NCBI RefSeq assembly: GCF_021432765.1 | Contig: NZ_CP058908.1 | Coordinates: 3,000,001 to 3,064,000, forward strand | Direction of reading: 5' to 3' | From: Pseudomonas phenolilytica | GTDB lineage: Bacteria; Pseudomonadota; Gammaproteobacteria; Pseudomonadales; Pseudomonadaceae | DNA: 64,000 nucleotides | Shown: positions 43,636-50,531 of the stretch, one piece after another | Position numbering within the stretch: the stretch's first letter is position 1 | How the letters are laid out: each line of letters starts with the position of its first letter | Position numbers and translations under genes: made by a program | Notes under the pieces: generated by a model | The model's input: the letters and a program-made list of their open reading frames with translations, nothing else | Database searches by the model: none | Told to the model about the DNA's origin: nothing

Positions 43636-45765
43636 ATGCCCGACTATTCGCACCTGCTCTCGCCCGGCCGCCTGGGCAAGCTCGCGCTGCGCAACCGCAT
43701 CGTCATGGCGCCGATGGGGTCGAACTTCGCCGAGGAAACCGGCCATTGCGGCGAACGCATCCAGGCCTACTACGAAGCTCGCGCCGCCGGTGGTGCGGGC
43801 CTGCTGATCATGGGCGTGTGCGCCGTGGCCTATCCGGCCGGTACCGCCGAGCCCTGGCAGGTCGGCGTCTCGCGTGATGATTTCATCCCCGGTCTGGCGC
43901 AGCTGGCCGAGCGCGTCCACAAGCACGGCGCGAAGATTGCCATGCAGCTGCAGCACGCCGGCAAGGTCTCGGTGCGCGACATGGCCGCCGGCCGCGAACT
44001 CTGGGTGCCGTCGATGCCCAGCCGGGTGAACAGCGACATCATGGCCGCGCTGACCGCCGAAGAGCTGGAGAACTTCGTCAGCTCCGCGCGCGGAATCGGC
44101 GGCGGCCCGCGCATCCGCGTGATGGACCGCGACGACATTGCGCAGATGGTCGAGTGGTTCGCCGCCGCCGCCGTACGCGCCCAGCAGGCCGGGTTCGATG
44201 GCGTGGAAATCCACGCCGCGCACAACTACATCATTGCCGGCTTTCTCTCGCCGTATCACAACCGGCGCGACGACGAGTACGGCGGCAGCCTGGAAAACCG
44301 CAGCCGCCTTCTTCGTGAAGTGCTGGCCGAAACCCGTCGCCGGGTGGGCGACGACTTCGGCGTCTGGCTGCGTCTCGATGCCTACGAGCTGCATACGCCC
44401 GGAGGCATCACCCTCGAAGAAACCTGCGAGGTCGCGCGCATGGCCGAGCGCCACGGCGCCGATGCCGTGTCGGTTTCGGCCTACGCGCAGGTCACCACCG
44501 GCACCGCCTTTACCGATGCGCCGCTGGTGCACAAGCCTGCCGCTTACCTGGATTGGGCTGCCGAGGTGCGCAAGGCGGTCAAGGTCCCCGTGATTGCCGT
44601 AGGCCGCCTGGAGCCCGACGTCGCCGACCGCGCCATCGGCGACGGCAAGTGCGAGTTCGTCGCCATGGCGCGCAAGCTGCTGGCCGACCCGGAATTGCCG
44701 AACAAGCTGGCCGCCGGCGACCCCGGCAGCATTCGCCCGTGCATCTACTGCTACACCTGCGTGAGCCAGATCTTCATCAATCGGCGGGTCAAGTGCGCGG
44801 TCAACGCCTTTACCGGCCACGAGCACGAGGCGGTCATCATGCCCGCCGCCGAGCCGCGACACATCGCCGTGGTCGGCGGTGGCCCGGCCGGGCTCGAGGC
44901 CGCGCGGATCGCCAGCCTGCGGGGACACAAGGTGACCCTACTCGAGCGCAGCGAACGGCTCGGCGGCACCCTGTTCTTCGCCGCCCTCGCCTACCACGAG
45001 AACGGCCGTCTGCTGGACAACCTGGTGCATCAGGTGCGCAGCCTGCCCATCGACGTGCGCCTTGGCACCGCCGCCACTCCGGAGCTGCTGAAATCGCTGG
45101 GCGTGGACGAAGTGCTGGTCGCCAGCGGTGCTCGCCGCTCCGCTCCTGCCATTCCCGGCGTCGAACTCAAGCATGTCTGGAGTGGCGACGAGCTGCGCCG
45201 GCTGATGACTGGCGACCGCGCCGAGGAAATCGCCAAGCAGAAGCTCTCGCTAACCCAGCGCACGCTGATGAAAGCCGGCAGCCTCACCGGCGCCACCAAC
45301 AGCACTGAGGCTATCCAATCGCTGTCGCGGCTGTGGATGCCGCTGGGCAAGCGCATCGTCATCATCGGTGGCGGGCTGGTCGGGCTGGAGCTGGCAGAAT
45401 TTCTCATCGAACGCGGGCGCCAGGTCGCCGTGCTCGAACCCGGCTCGCACCTGGGCCGCGAGCTGGCGATCGTCCGCCGCTGGCGCGTGCTCGACAACCT
45501 GCGCAGCCATCACGTGCCGCTCATGACCGGCGTCAGCGTCACCCGTATCGACGACGGTGGCGTCGACTACCGCGACAGCAACGGCGACGCCCAGCGCCTG
45601 CCGGCCGACTCCGTCGTCATGGCCATGGGCGCCGAGCCCGACGATAGCCTCGCCACCCAGCTCGAAGTCGCCGGCCTCTCGGTACAACGCATCGGCGACT
45701 GCGGCGAACTCGGCTATATCGACGGCGCGATACACAGCGCGGCGGAGGTGGCGTTAAGGGTTTGA
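43636..45765 (+). CDS. 2,4-dienoyl-CoA reductase-like FMN/4Fe-4S/FAD oxidoreductase
   Basis: A 709-residue three-domain enzyme. Residues 1-360 are an OYE-type FMN barrel (EIHAAHNYIIAGFLSPYHNRRDDEYGG); Cys369, 372, 375 and 387 (CIYCYTC ... RRVKC) bind the [4Fe-4S] cluster with spacing x2-x2-x11 rather than the more usual x2-x3-x11; residues 405-709 are an FAD/NAD domain (AVVGGGPAGLEAARI, IIGGGLVGLELAEFLIERG). Besides fatty-acid dienoyl-CoA reductases this family includes the bile-acid enzymes BaiCD and BaiH, so reduction of a steroid enone or dienoyl intermediate is likely. Last gene of the MFS-tesD transcript; followed by a terminator. Confidence 0.86.
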   Translation: MPDYSHLLSPGRLGKLALRNRIVMAPMGSNFAEETGHCGERIQAYYEARAAGGAGLLIMGVCAVAYPAGTAEPWQVGVSRDDFIPGLAQLAERVHKHGAKIAMQLQHAGKVSVRDMAAGRELWVPSMPSRVNSDIMAALTAEELENFVSSARGIGGGPRIRVMDRDDIAQMVEWFAAAAVRAQQAGFDGVEIHAAHNYIIAGFLSPYHNRRDDEYGGSLENRSRLLREVLAETRRRVGDDFGVWLRLDAYELHTPGGITLEETCEVARMAERHGADAVSVSAYAQVTTGTAFTDAPLVHKPAAYLDWAAEVRKAVKVPVIAVGRLEPDVADRAIGDGKCEFVAMARKLLADPELPNKLAAGDPGSIRPCIYCYTCVSQIFINRRVKCAVNAFTGHEHEAVIMPAAEPRHIAVVGGGPAGLEAARIASLRGHKVTLLERSERLGGTLFFAALAYHENGRLLDNLVHQVRSLPIDVRLGTAATPELLKSLGVDEVLVASGARRSAPAIPGVELKHVWSGDELRRLMTGDRAEEIAKQKLSLTQRTLMKAGSLTGATNSTEAIQSLSRLWMPLGKRIVIIGGGLVGLELAEFLIERGRQVAVLEPGSHLGRELAIVRRWRVLDNLRSHHVPLMTGVSVTRIDDGGVDYRDSNGDAQRLPADSVVMAMGAEPDDSLATQLEVAGLSVQRIGDCGELGYIDGAIHSAAEVALRV

Positions 45766-45784
45766 GGTAGGTGGATGAAAAAGA

Positions 45785-45813
45785 AAGCCCCGGCACGTTT
45801 GCCGGGGCTTTTT
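45785..45813 (+). terminator. Intrinsic terminator of the MFS-tesD operon
   Basis: Nearly perfect stem AAGCCCCGGCA-cgt-TTGCCGGGGCTT with a following T-run (45809-45813), 20 bp after the stop codon. It marks the end of the steroid block on this side; AT-richer DNA starts beyond. Confidence 0.88.
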
Positions 45814-46025
45814 GTATGTAGCGCGAGGTGGTTGCAGCTGCTTTATTGGTAACGGGCTTTGGCGGGTTTCGGCCAGAAGCAGTCATTCAGCGCAGACGAA
45901 TTCAAGCGCGATTCTGTACCGTGAAAGTACGATTAGTGGTGGTGCGAATTGGTTCAACGTTGGATTGACGTGATGCCGTACCAGCATAGATATTTAATCC
46001 TGAAGTCCCCACACTGATGTGCGTT

Positions 46026-46295
46026 ATGCGAATGCTTGCGCTTGGAATGCTGTTGCTCACACCCTTCGCTTTTGCCTGGGATGGCGTCGATCAGGAAAGT
46101 GGTGCCGATATCGAGATTGATGCGGGAAACCTTGTCCGCGAAGGCGAAGCGATCGACTACTACGACTACAACTCAGGCAATTACCACTCCGGCAACGTCG
46201 AGTCGATGGAGAGCAACGGCGATGGTAGCGTTGATGTAGAGGTCTACGACGAAACCAGCGGTGAATACCGTACGTTCGAGATGGATGAGGACTGA
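46026..46295 (+). CDS. Small secreted acidic protein, DUF5334-like
   Basis: An 89-residue precursor. MRMLALGMLLLTPFAFA is a signal peptide with likely cleavage before WDG. The mature part is acidic (pI low by eye) with the pattern WDGVDQESGADIEIDAGNLVREGEAIDYYDYNSGNYHSGNVESM, which recalls DUF5334 proteins. ATG 46026 starts the signal; the ATG at 46017 also fits in frame. The 250-bp gap to its left holds only the terminator and AT-rich DNA. Function unknown; on the edge of the accessory segment. Confidence 0.6.
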   Translation: MRMLALGMLLLTPFAFAWDGVDQESGADIEIDAGNLVREGEAIDYYDYNSGNYHSGNVESMESNGDGSVDVEVYDETSGEYRTFEMDED

Positions 46296-46339
46296 CATTC
46301 AGCCCACCCTCATCACTTAAACATGAGAAGAGCAGATGC

Positions 46340-47008
46340 TTAGGCCGGGAGCCACTCTTCATTTGGAGCAACAGAAGTCTTGGCCATAACCAGTTCTTTG
46401 ACGCGCTCCATTTCCGCTTCTTGTGCATCGGTCAAAGGGGAGAGCGGCTCGTTGATGGGATCTGTCCATGCCAGTTCACGTGTCGATGGGCGGAGCATGA
46501 CATTCGTGAGGTTAGCGTCGACCACGCCATCTATAGAAGGCAGGCAGTTAGCAGCAAGCAACAGAGTCGTCAGTAGGGGGGCGAACTCTTCGTACACAGA
46601 GGTAGCGGCTTCGCAATCAGTCATGAACTGTGGGCGATCATGGGGCTCCACATTTGACTCCCCATTGGTGAGCGAAAGCAGAACCTCATTGAGGCGAGTG
46701 CCCTGAGGACTCTCGGGGGCAATCGGTTCCAACCATTCGACCTGGGCCAGCCAGTAATAGAGTTCTTCATCCTCATCAAACGGAGCTATCGGGCCAAAGT
46801 CCTTGATCACATGTACCACCGAGGGATTGCCTTTGGCCGACTGCTCTGCAAGAAACACATGGCATTTACCATCGGTGCTGAGGCGATACAGATTGCCGTC
46901 ACGCTGGAACAGCATTGCTGATGATCCATGCTTAAAGTATTCGGCACCGCGAAGCGGCTCCTGGGACATCACATAGTCGAAGTAGGGGCCGGAAAAAAGC
47001 TGGGACAT
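46340..47008 (-). CDS. Degenerate kinase-like protein of the accessory cassette
   Basis: A 222-residue cytoplasmic protein. The segment VDANLTNVMLRPSTRELAWTDPI (Asp164, Asn169, Asp183) has the look of a kinase-fold catalytic loop and metal motif (D-x4-N ... DP), as in phage- and plasmid-borne kinase-like proteins; an N-terminal GSSAMLFQRDGNLYRLSTDG could be the glycine loop. The canonical HRD/HGD His is absent and the fold is not proven. ATG 47008 has AAGGA nine bases before; the open frame beyond it is not used. Last of five same-strand genes (49117-46340). Confidence 0.55.
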   Translation of the reverse strand: MSQLFSGPYFDYVMSQEPLRGAEYFKHGSSAMLFQRDGNLYRLSTDGKCHVFLAEQSAKGNPSVVHVIKDFGPIAPFDEDEELYYWLAQVEWLEPIAPESPQGTRLNEVLLSLTNGESNVEPHDRPQFMTDCEAATSVYEEFAPLLTTLLLAANCLPSIDGVVDANLTNVMLRPSTRELAWTDPINEPLSPLTDAQEAEMERVKELVMAKTSVAPNEEWLPA

Positions 47009-47045
47009 GATGGCGTGATCCTTGTGTTTTAGTACCACCAGCGCC

Positions 47046-47300
47046 TTAAGCGCTGGTGAGGGTCGCGATGCGTTGTTGGAGGTTTTCCAGCTCATCGACA
47101 AAGAACGTTTCTCTATCCTTGAGTCGTTGAACACGGCACTGCGTAGGTTGCTGGCAGCCTTCTGTATTTGGGCTGCAGTTCTTACAGAAGAGCGCCTTTG
47201 CATCCTCGGTCTGTTCTTTGGCTATACGCAGCGCCATGCGCAAGGTGCGTCGCTTGAGCGATAGCACCAGCACCAACGGCCAGTTAAAGAAGTGGCGCAT
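47046..47300 (-). CDS. Small Cys-containing protein of the accessory cassette
   Basis: An 84-residue protein starting MRHFFNWPLVLVLSLKRRTLRMALRIAKEQ. It holds CKNCSPNTEGC and QCRVQRLKD, four cysteines that could bind a metal. A hydrophobic N-terminus (FFNWPLVLVLSL) may be a weak membrane anchor. Its ATG overlaps the stop of the UDG-like gene (TGATG), implying coupling. I recognise no family; a GTG three bases upstream is an alternative start. It is real by its operon position rather than by homology. Confidence 0.5.
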   Translation of the reverse strand: MRHFFNWPLVLVLSLKRRTLRMALRIAKEQTEDAKALFCKNCSPNTEGCQQPTQCRVQRLKDRETFFVDELENLQQRIATLTSA

Positions 47301-48085
47301 CACAACCAGCCCTTGTCGCGCAGGCCTGCAACCTTCGCGAGCAACTGGGCGCGAGCTGCATCGAGTTTGTCAGGATTGGTTTTGATGGAGAGGTCGGGAC
47401 GATCCTTCTTGCCGAGGAAGTAGTTGATGCGCTCCATGCTGGCCGGGGAGGGGTGCGGCAAGCCGGACAGAACCTGCTCATCCTTCACCAATCCTTTGCT
47501 CTGCAGGTGCTCGAATGCTGCGCTTACCTTCTCGCCCAAGGGGACAAAAAGGCAGTTGGCATTCAAGGCTTTCACCTCTTCTGCCAGATAAGTATCGACC
47601 TGGTGGCGCAGGGATGGGGCGGTCAGCATTTTGGGGGTGCCGTTGTAATTCCCACCGTTGATGAGCACTGGGTAGCGCAAGGCCGAGGTGTAATGCACCA
47701 GGTGGGTATGTGTGTCGAATAGGTGGGCGCAGCTGTTGATCCCTAGCAGGTCAGCAATACCGACCGAGTCGAGCAGGTTAATCAGGTTCTTGCGCATTGC
47801 ACCGGCAAAGCTGGCCGTTTCCTTCGCCTTGCGCTTGACTTCCTCGCTGGGGGCGCCGGCGTTGAGCAGGCGACGTGCCTCTTTCAGAGCCACCACCGCT
47901 TGATGCATGCCAGGCGTGATACCGCAGATGGTGATGCGGGCTTGCGTGTTGATGTAGTCGAAGGGCGCGTAGAACGTCTGCAGGCTTCCTTCTGAGGACA
48001 GCAACAAGTCCTTGGGCAGCTCGGAACCGGTCAGGGCAACGGCGTTATTGGACAGCAGCGGTGTGAATTTTTCAAAAAGGCTCAT
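47300..48085 (-). CDS. Uracil-DNA-glycosylase-superfamily-like protein
   Basis: A 261-residue protein. ARITICGITPGMHQA (G-x-x-P-G, residues 55-59) resembles motif 1 of the MUG/TDG branch (G-I-N-P-G) but with Thr at the catalytic Asn position, and LSGLPHPSPAS (His211 to Ser216) resembles the DNA-binding loop H-P-S-P of UDGs; a strand NCLFVPLGEKVSAAF lies between, as in the fold. The Asn-to-Thr change questions ordinary uracil excision. The superfamily includes phage-defence glycosylases such as Brig1. ATG 48085 has AAGGA at proper distance; a second ATG at 48091 is too close. Third gene of the accessory cassette. Confidence 0.6.
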   Translation of the reverse strand: MSLFEKFTPLLSNNAVALTGSELPKDLLLSSEGSLQTFYAPFDYINTQARITICGITPGMHQAVVALKEARRLLNAGAPSEEVKRKAKETASFAGAMRKNLINLLDSVGIADLLGINSCAHLFDTHTHLVHYTSALRYPVLINGGNYNGTPKMLTAPSLRHQVDTYLAEEVKALNANCLFVPLGEKVSAAFEHLQSKGLVKDEQVLSGLPHPSPASMERINYFLGKKDRPDLSIKTNPDKLDAARAQLLAKVAGLRDKGWL

Positions 48086-48098
48086 GTTCATTCCTTGA

Positions 48099-48440
48099 TT
48101 AGCGTTTGCCGTTTAGCAGGCGACGGCCAGCGGGGTGGGTGGGTACACCCCGCCAAATGCGTTTATGGGATTTCGTTGGCTTAAGACGTGCGTCTCGGTA
48201 ACCCGCCGTGATGACTACCTCCTCGGTGATCACCGCGTAGATGTTGCGACTGCGCAGGGCGAGCTCTAGATCGTTCGAATCCACGTCTTTGAGCAACTGC
48301 AGATAGCTATCCCTGTCAAAGTGGAACAGGCAAACCCCGCGATTGTGGCTTTCTTCGCCGTAGCAGAGCAGCCATTCCAGCTGCTGGGTGTTGATCAGTC
48401 TCTCCTGACAACGTTGTTCGGCGTGCTTAGTGAGGATCAC
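48099..48440 (-). CDS. DUF4258-like small protein of the accessory cassette
   Basis: A 113-residue protein starting (GTG) ILTKHAEQRCQERLINTQQLEWLLCYGEESHNRG. The pattern T-K-H-A-x-x-R-x-x-x-R-x-I ... L-x-x-G followed by short strands (VCLFHFDRDSYLQLL, NIYAVITEEVVITAGYRD) is that of DUF4258, a RelE/BrnT-like fold that includes toxins and RNases. GTG 48440 has AGGTGA five bases upstream, and would follow the upstream stop by eight bases; an in-frame ATG at 48494 would overlap it by 46 bp and is less likely. Toxin activity is a guess from fold. Confidence 0.62.
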   Translation of the reverse strand: MILTKHAEQRCQERLINTQQLEWLLCYGEESHNRGVCLFHFDRDSYLQLLKDVDSNDLELALRSRNIYAVITEEVVITAGYRDARLKPTKSHKRIWRGVPTHPAGRRLLNGKR

Positions 48441-48448
48441 GGCGTCAC

Positions 48449-49117
48449 CTACACAATCTGGGTCGCTACGAAGAGCCTGCGGCCATTCAGCCAACGCAGA
48501 GCTTCGTGCGATTCGACGACAGTCCGAGCACCTTTCTTGCTAGTCACTAGGCGATCTTCAACCTTGGGCTGTGCGGCATTGCGCACTGCTTTCTCAGTCA
48601 TCCCGGCCAGGAAGGCGATGTCGTTGAGAGTCAAATAGCCCTCGGCTGTATTTCGCAGGATCTCGGGTAGAGCGTTGTAGGCAACATCCCCATGAATGTC
48701 GCAGTCCAGTCTCGCTCTTACCGACGCAAGCTTGAACACCTGTTCCAACTTGAGAGGCAGAGAGTTCACGGAGTGAAACTCGGCATCCCAACGAGCCTGA
48801 TTGATGAAGGATGCGAAATCCAACCAGTCATGATCTTCCAATTCGATGCCCCCTGACTTCAGCTGCCCATTCGCTGCGTAGTCAAAGCAGCGCTCGGCGA
48901 TGCTCAAGAAGCGTGTGGATCCATCCAGGACGCGATCAAGTTCATTTACATCGCACCCGTACTTCTCTGCTTCAGCTTCCAGATGGCCGCGGTAAGCCGC
49001 TGCGACCTCTTTCTCTAGGTCCGAGCGGAGGATCCTGAGATTGGGTATTGCATAGGGGCAAAGCTGGTCTTCAAGTCGAATAGAAATTTCGTCGTCGAGC
49101 TGTTCTTTGCGGCGCAT
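48449..49117 (-). CDS. Hypothetical protein with C-terminal HTH-like region, first gene of the cassette
   Basis: A 222-residue protein. The N-terminal 150 residues are mostly helical and acidic (LEKEVAAAYRGHLEAEAEKYGCDVNELDRVLDG). The C-terminal part, YLTLNDIAFLAGMTEKAVRNAA ... SKKGARTVVESHEALRWLNGRR, reads like a winged or MerR/excisionase-type helix-turn-helix (T-x-x-D-I-A-x-L-A-G-M), so DNA binding and autoregulation of the cassette are plausible. ATG 49117 with GGAG eight bases upstream. I know no named homologue. Confidence 0.55.
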   Translation of the reverse strand: MRRKEQLDDEISIRLEDQLCPYAIPNLRILRSDLEKEVAAAYRGHLEAEAEKYGCDVNELDRVLDGSTRFLSIAERCFDYAANGQLKSGGIELEDHDWLDFASFINQARWDAEFHSVNSLPLKLEQVFKLASVRARLDCDIHGDVAYNALPEILRNTAEGYLTLNDIAFLAGMTEKAVRNAAQPKVEDRLVTSKKGARTVVESHEALRWLNGRRLFVATQIV

Positions 49118-49269
49118 GGCGGGCACTCCAGTGGGCGTGCTCGCAGCATAGCGCTACTAATATGATATGAGCAAGTGAATATATGATGCTGGTTCAGGAA
49201 TATTTTGAAGGAGTTGAATTCACTGCCTAGGATGGCTTGCCGCCCCTAGCACTGTAATGAGACGGATCA

Positions 49270-49656
49270 GTGCGATTAGAGCAGTCGAAGAACGCCAACA
49301 AGGTGCGAGTGATGAGCGTCGATATGGCGATTGACTGCGGCCCACAAGTCAACCCGGAACGTACTCGTGCGCAGCTCGAAGGTGGCGCCATCATGGGGCT
49401 GAGCCTGGCGCTGAGTGGCGAGATCCCTTTTGGAAAGGGGCGTGTAACCCAAAGCAACCTCCACGACTACGAAGTGCTGCGCCATAACGCATCTCCGCGA
49501 ACGAGCCGAACCCATCTAGTTAACGACGACCACAACCTACCACCTAGCGGTGTAGGCGTACCCCCAGTGCCGCCAGTGGCACCGGCGCTATGCAATATCA
49601 TCTTTGCTGCAACCGGCAAACAGGTGCGTAGCTTGCCTGTGCGCACTGTGGGGTGA
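49270..49656 (+). pseudogene. C-terminal remnant of a molybdenum hydroxylase large subunit
   Basis: The frame from about 49285 reads VRVMSVDMAIDCGPQVNPERTRAQLEGGAIMGLSLALSGEIPFGKGRVTQSNLHDYEVLR ... GVGVPPVPPVAPALCNIIFAATGKQVRSLPVRTVG. This is the C-terminal end of xanthine dehydrogenase/isoquinoline 1-oxidoreductase-type molybdopterin subunits (V-x-D-x-G-x-x-V-N-P, G-x-x-E-G, G-V-G-E-P-x-x-P-P-x-x-P-A-x-x-N). The remaining 600 or so residues are absent and the GVGEP motif has become GVGVP. It has no start or ribosome site of its own. A decayed fragment left by rearrangement at the edge of the accessory segment. Confidence 0.8.
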
Positions 49657-49895
49657 GTATTCTCTGGTTGTGAGCATACAGGCAGGCTAAGAAAGTCATG
49701 CGCTGCTTGATCAGTCTTAGCTGAGGAGCTGAGACGAAAGGAGTCGACAAGCCACGTCAACGAAGGGCTGCTCTTGGCCGAAAGCGCCCTTCCACGGATG
49801 AGCGATCTAAATAAGCGAACACAGATACAAACCGGCCTCCCTCCAGGCCGGCTCCGGCTCACCCTCCTCGGCAAATCATTCCCACCCCTACCGTC
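49657..49895. other. Non-coding gap with no recognisable feature
   Basis: About 240 bp between the molybdenum-hydroxylase remnant and the Ala-rich gene. I see no gene, tRNA, integrase site or clear palindrome here. Confidence 0.5.
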
Positions 49896-50345
49896 TTAGA
49901 TAAACCCCTGCGCCGCCATGCCGCGAGGGAGGCGGTTTTTGCCGGGGAGTTGTGCGAGGCGTTTTTGCCATTCGGCGCGGGCCGACAGGCCGGCAGCGGA
50001 CGGTGCAGCAGGCTTGGCGGCTTTGGCAGGGGCCGGTCCGGCGAGTGCTGCAGCCTTGGCGGACGCTGCTGCTTCGGTCGGGGCGGTGGCTTTGGCGGGT
50101 GTTCCAGTTTGGACAGCGGCGAGTGCCTTGGCAGGCGCTGCTTCTCTGGCCGGGGCGGAGGCCTTGGCGGCAGCTCGCAGCTCGGCCAGGCTGGGGCTCT
50201 TGCGGACGGGCTCGGCCGTGGCCTTTTCCACCGAGCGCAGGCAGAGCTTGCATGAAACCTGGGAGGCGTCCGGCGAGCTTTGCAGGCTCGTACCTGTTCT
50301 GCCGCATGCGACGTTGCCATCGAGCGGGGCGTAGTGAATCACCAA
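49896..50345 (-). CDS. Ala/Lys/Pro-rich protein with N-terminal Cys motif
   Basis: A 149-residue protein. The N-terminal 40 residues (VIHYAPLDGNVACGRTGTSLQSSPDASQVSCKLCLRS) hold three cysteines in a C-x17-C-x2-C arrangement and look like a small conserved metal-binding module. Residues 50-115 are low complexity (AAAKASAPAREAAPAKA...), then a basic tail EWQKRLAQLPGKNRLPRGM. It begins with TTG 50345 (AGGAGA eight bases before) or GTG 50342. Similar proteins occur in pseudomonads but I know no function. Confidence 0.6.
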   Translation of the reverse strand: MVIHYAPLDGNVACGRTGTSLQSSPDASQVSCKLCLRSVEKATAEPVRKSPSLAELRAAAKASAPAREAAPAKALAAVQTGTPAKATAPTEAAASAKAAALAGPAPAKAAKPAAPSAAGLSARAEWQKRLAQLPGKNRLPRGMAAQGFI

Positions 50346-50485
50346 CGTACTGTCTCCTGAATTTCGGGGCGCGGGATTCTACAAGCTGACCGCGAACAGG
50401 CAAGTCCATCGGAGCGATCGTTCGCTGGGAAGAAAGGCTGAGGGGCTGCAATGCGTTGCCAGGCACGGCAACGCACTCGCCAGCC

Positions 50486-50514
50486 ATAAAAAAACCGGCG
50501 CCCAGGCGCCGGTT
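50486..50514 (-). terminator. Intrinsic terminator after the DUF1329 gene
   Basis: On the minus strand AACCGGCGCC-tg-GGCGCCGGTT is followed by seven or more T residues (50494-50487). It is 18 bp after the DUF1329 stop codon. Confidence 0.9.
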
Positions 50515-50531
50515 GTCGTTCAGCTCACCGC

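Noticed and set aside
42622-44928. A very long open frame (768 codons) on the minus strand opposite the TesD-like and dienoyl-CoA-reductase-like genes
   Set aside because: It is the antisense image of two well-recognised plus-strand genes; high third-position GC removes stop codons in this frame, and the translation is His/Gly/Arg-rich without family features.
45766-50530. Integrative element with att sites, tRNA target or integrase in the accessory segment
   Set aside because: No integrase, transposase, tRNA gene or flanking direct repeat could be found, so only foreign-looking composition and the decayed gene fragment support transfer.
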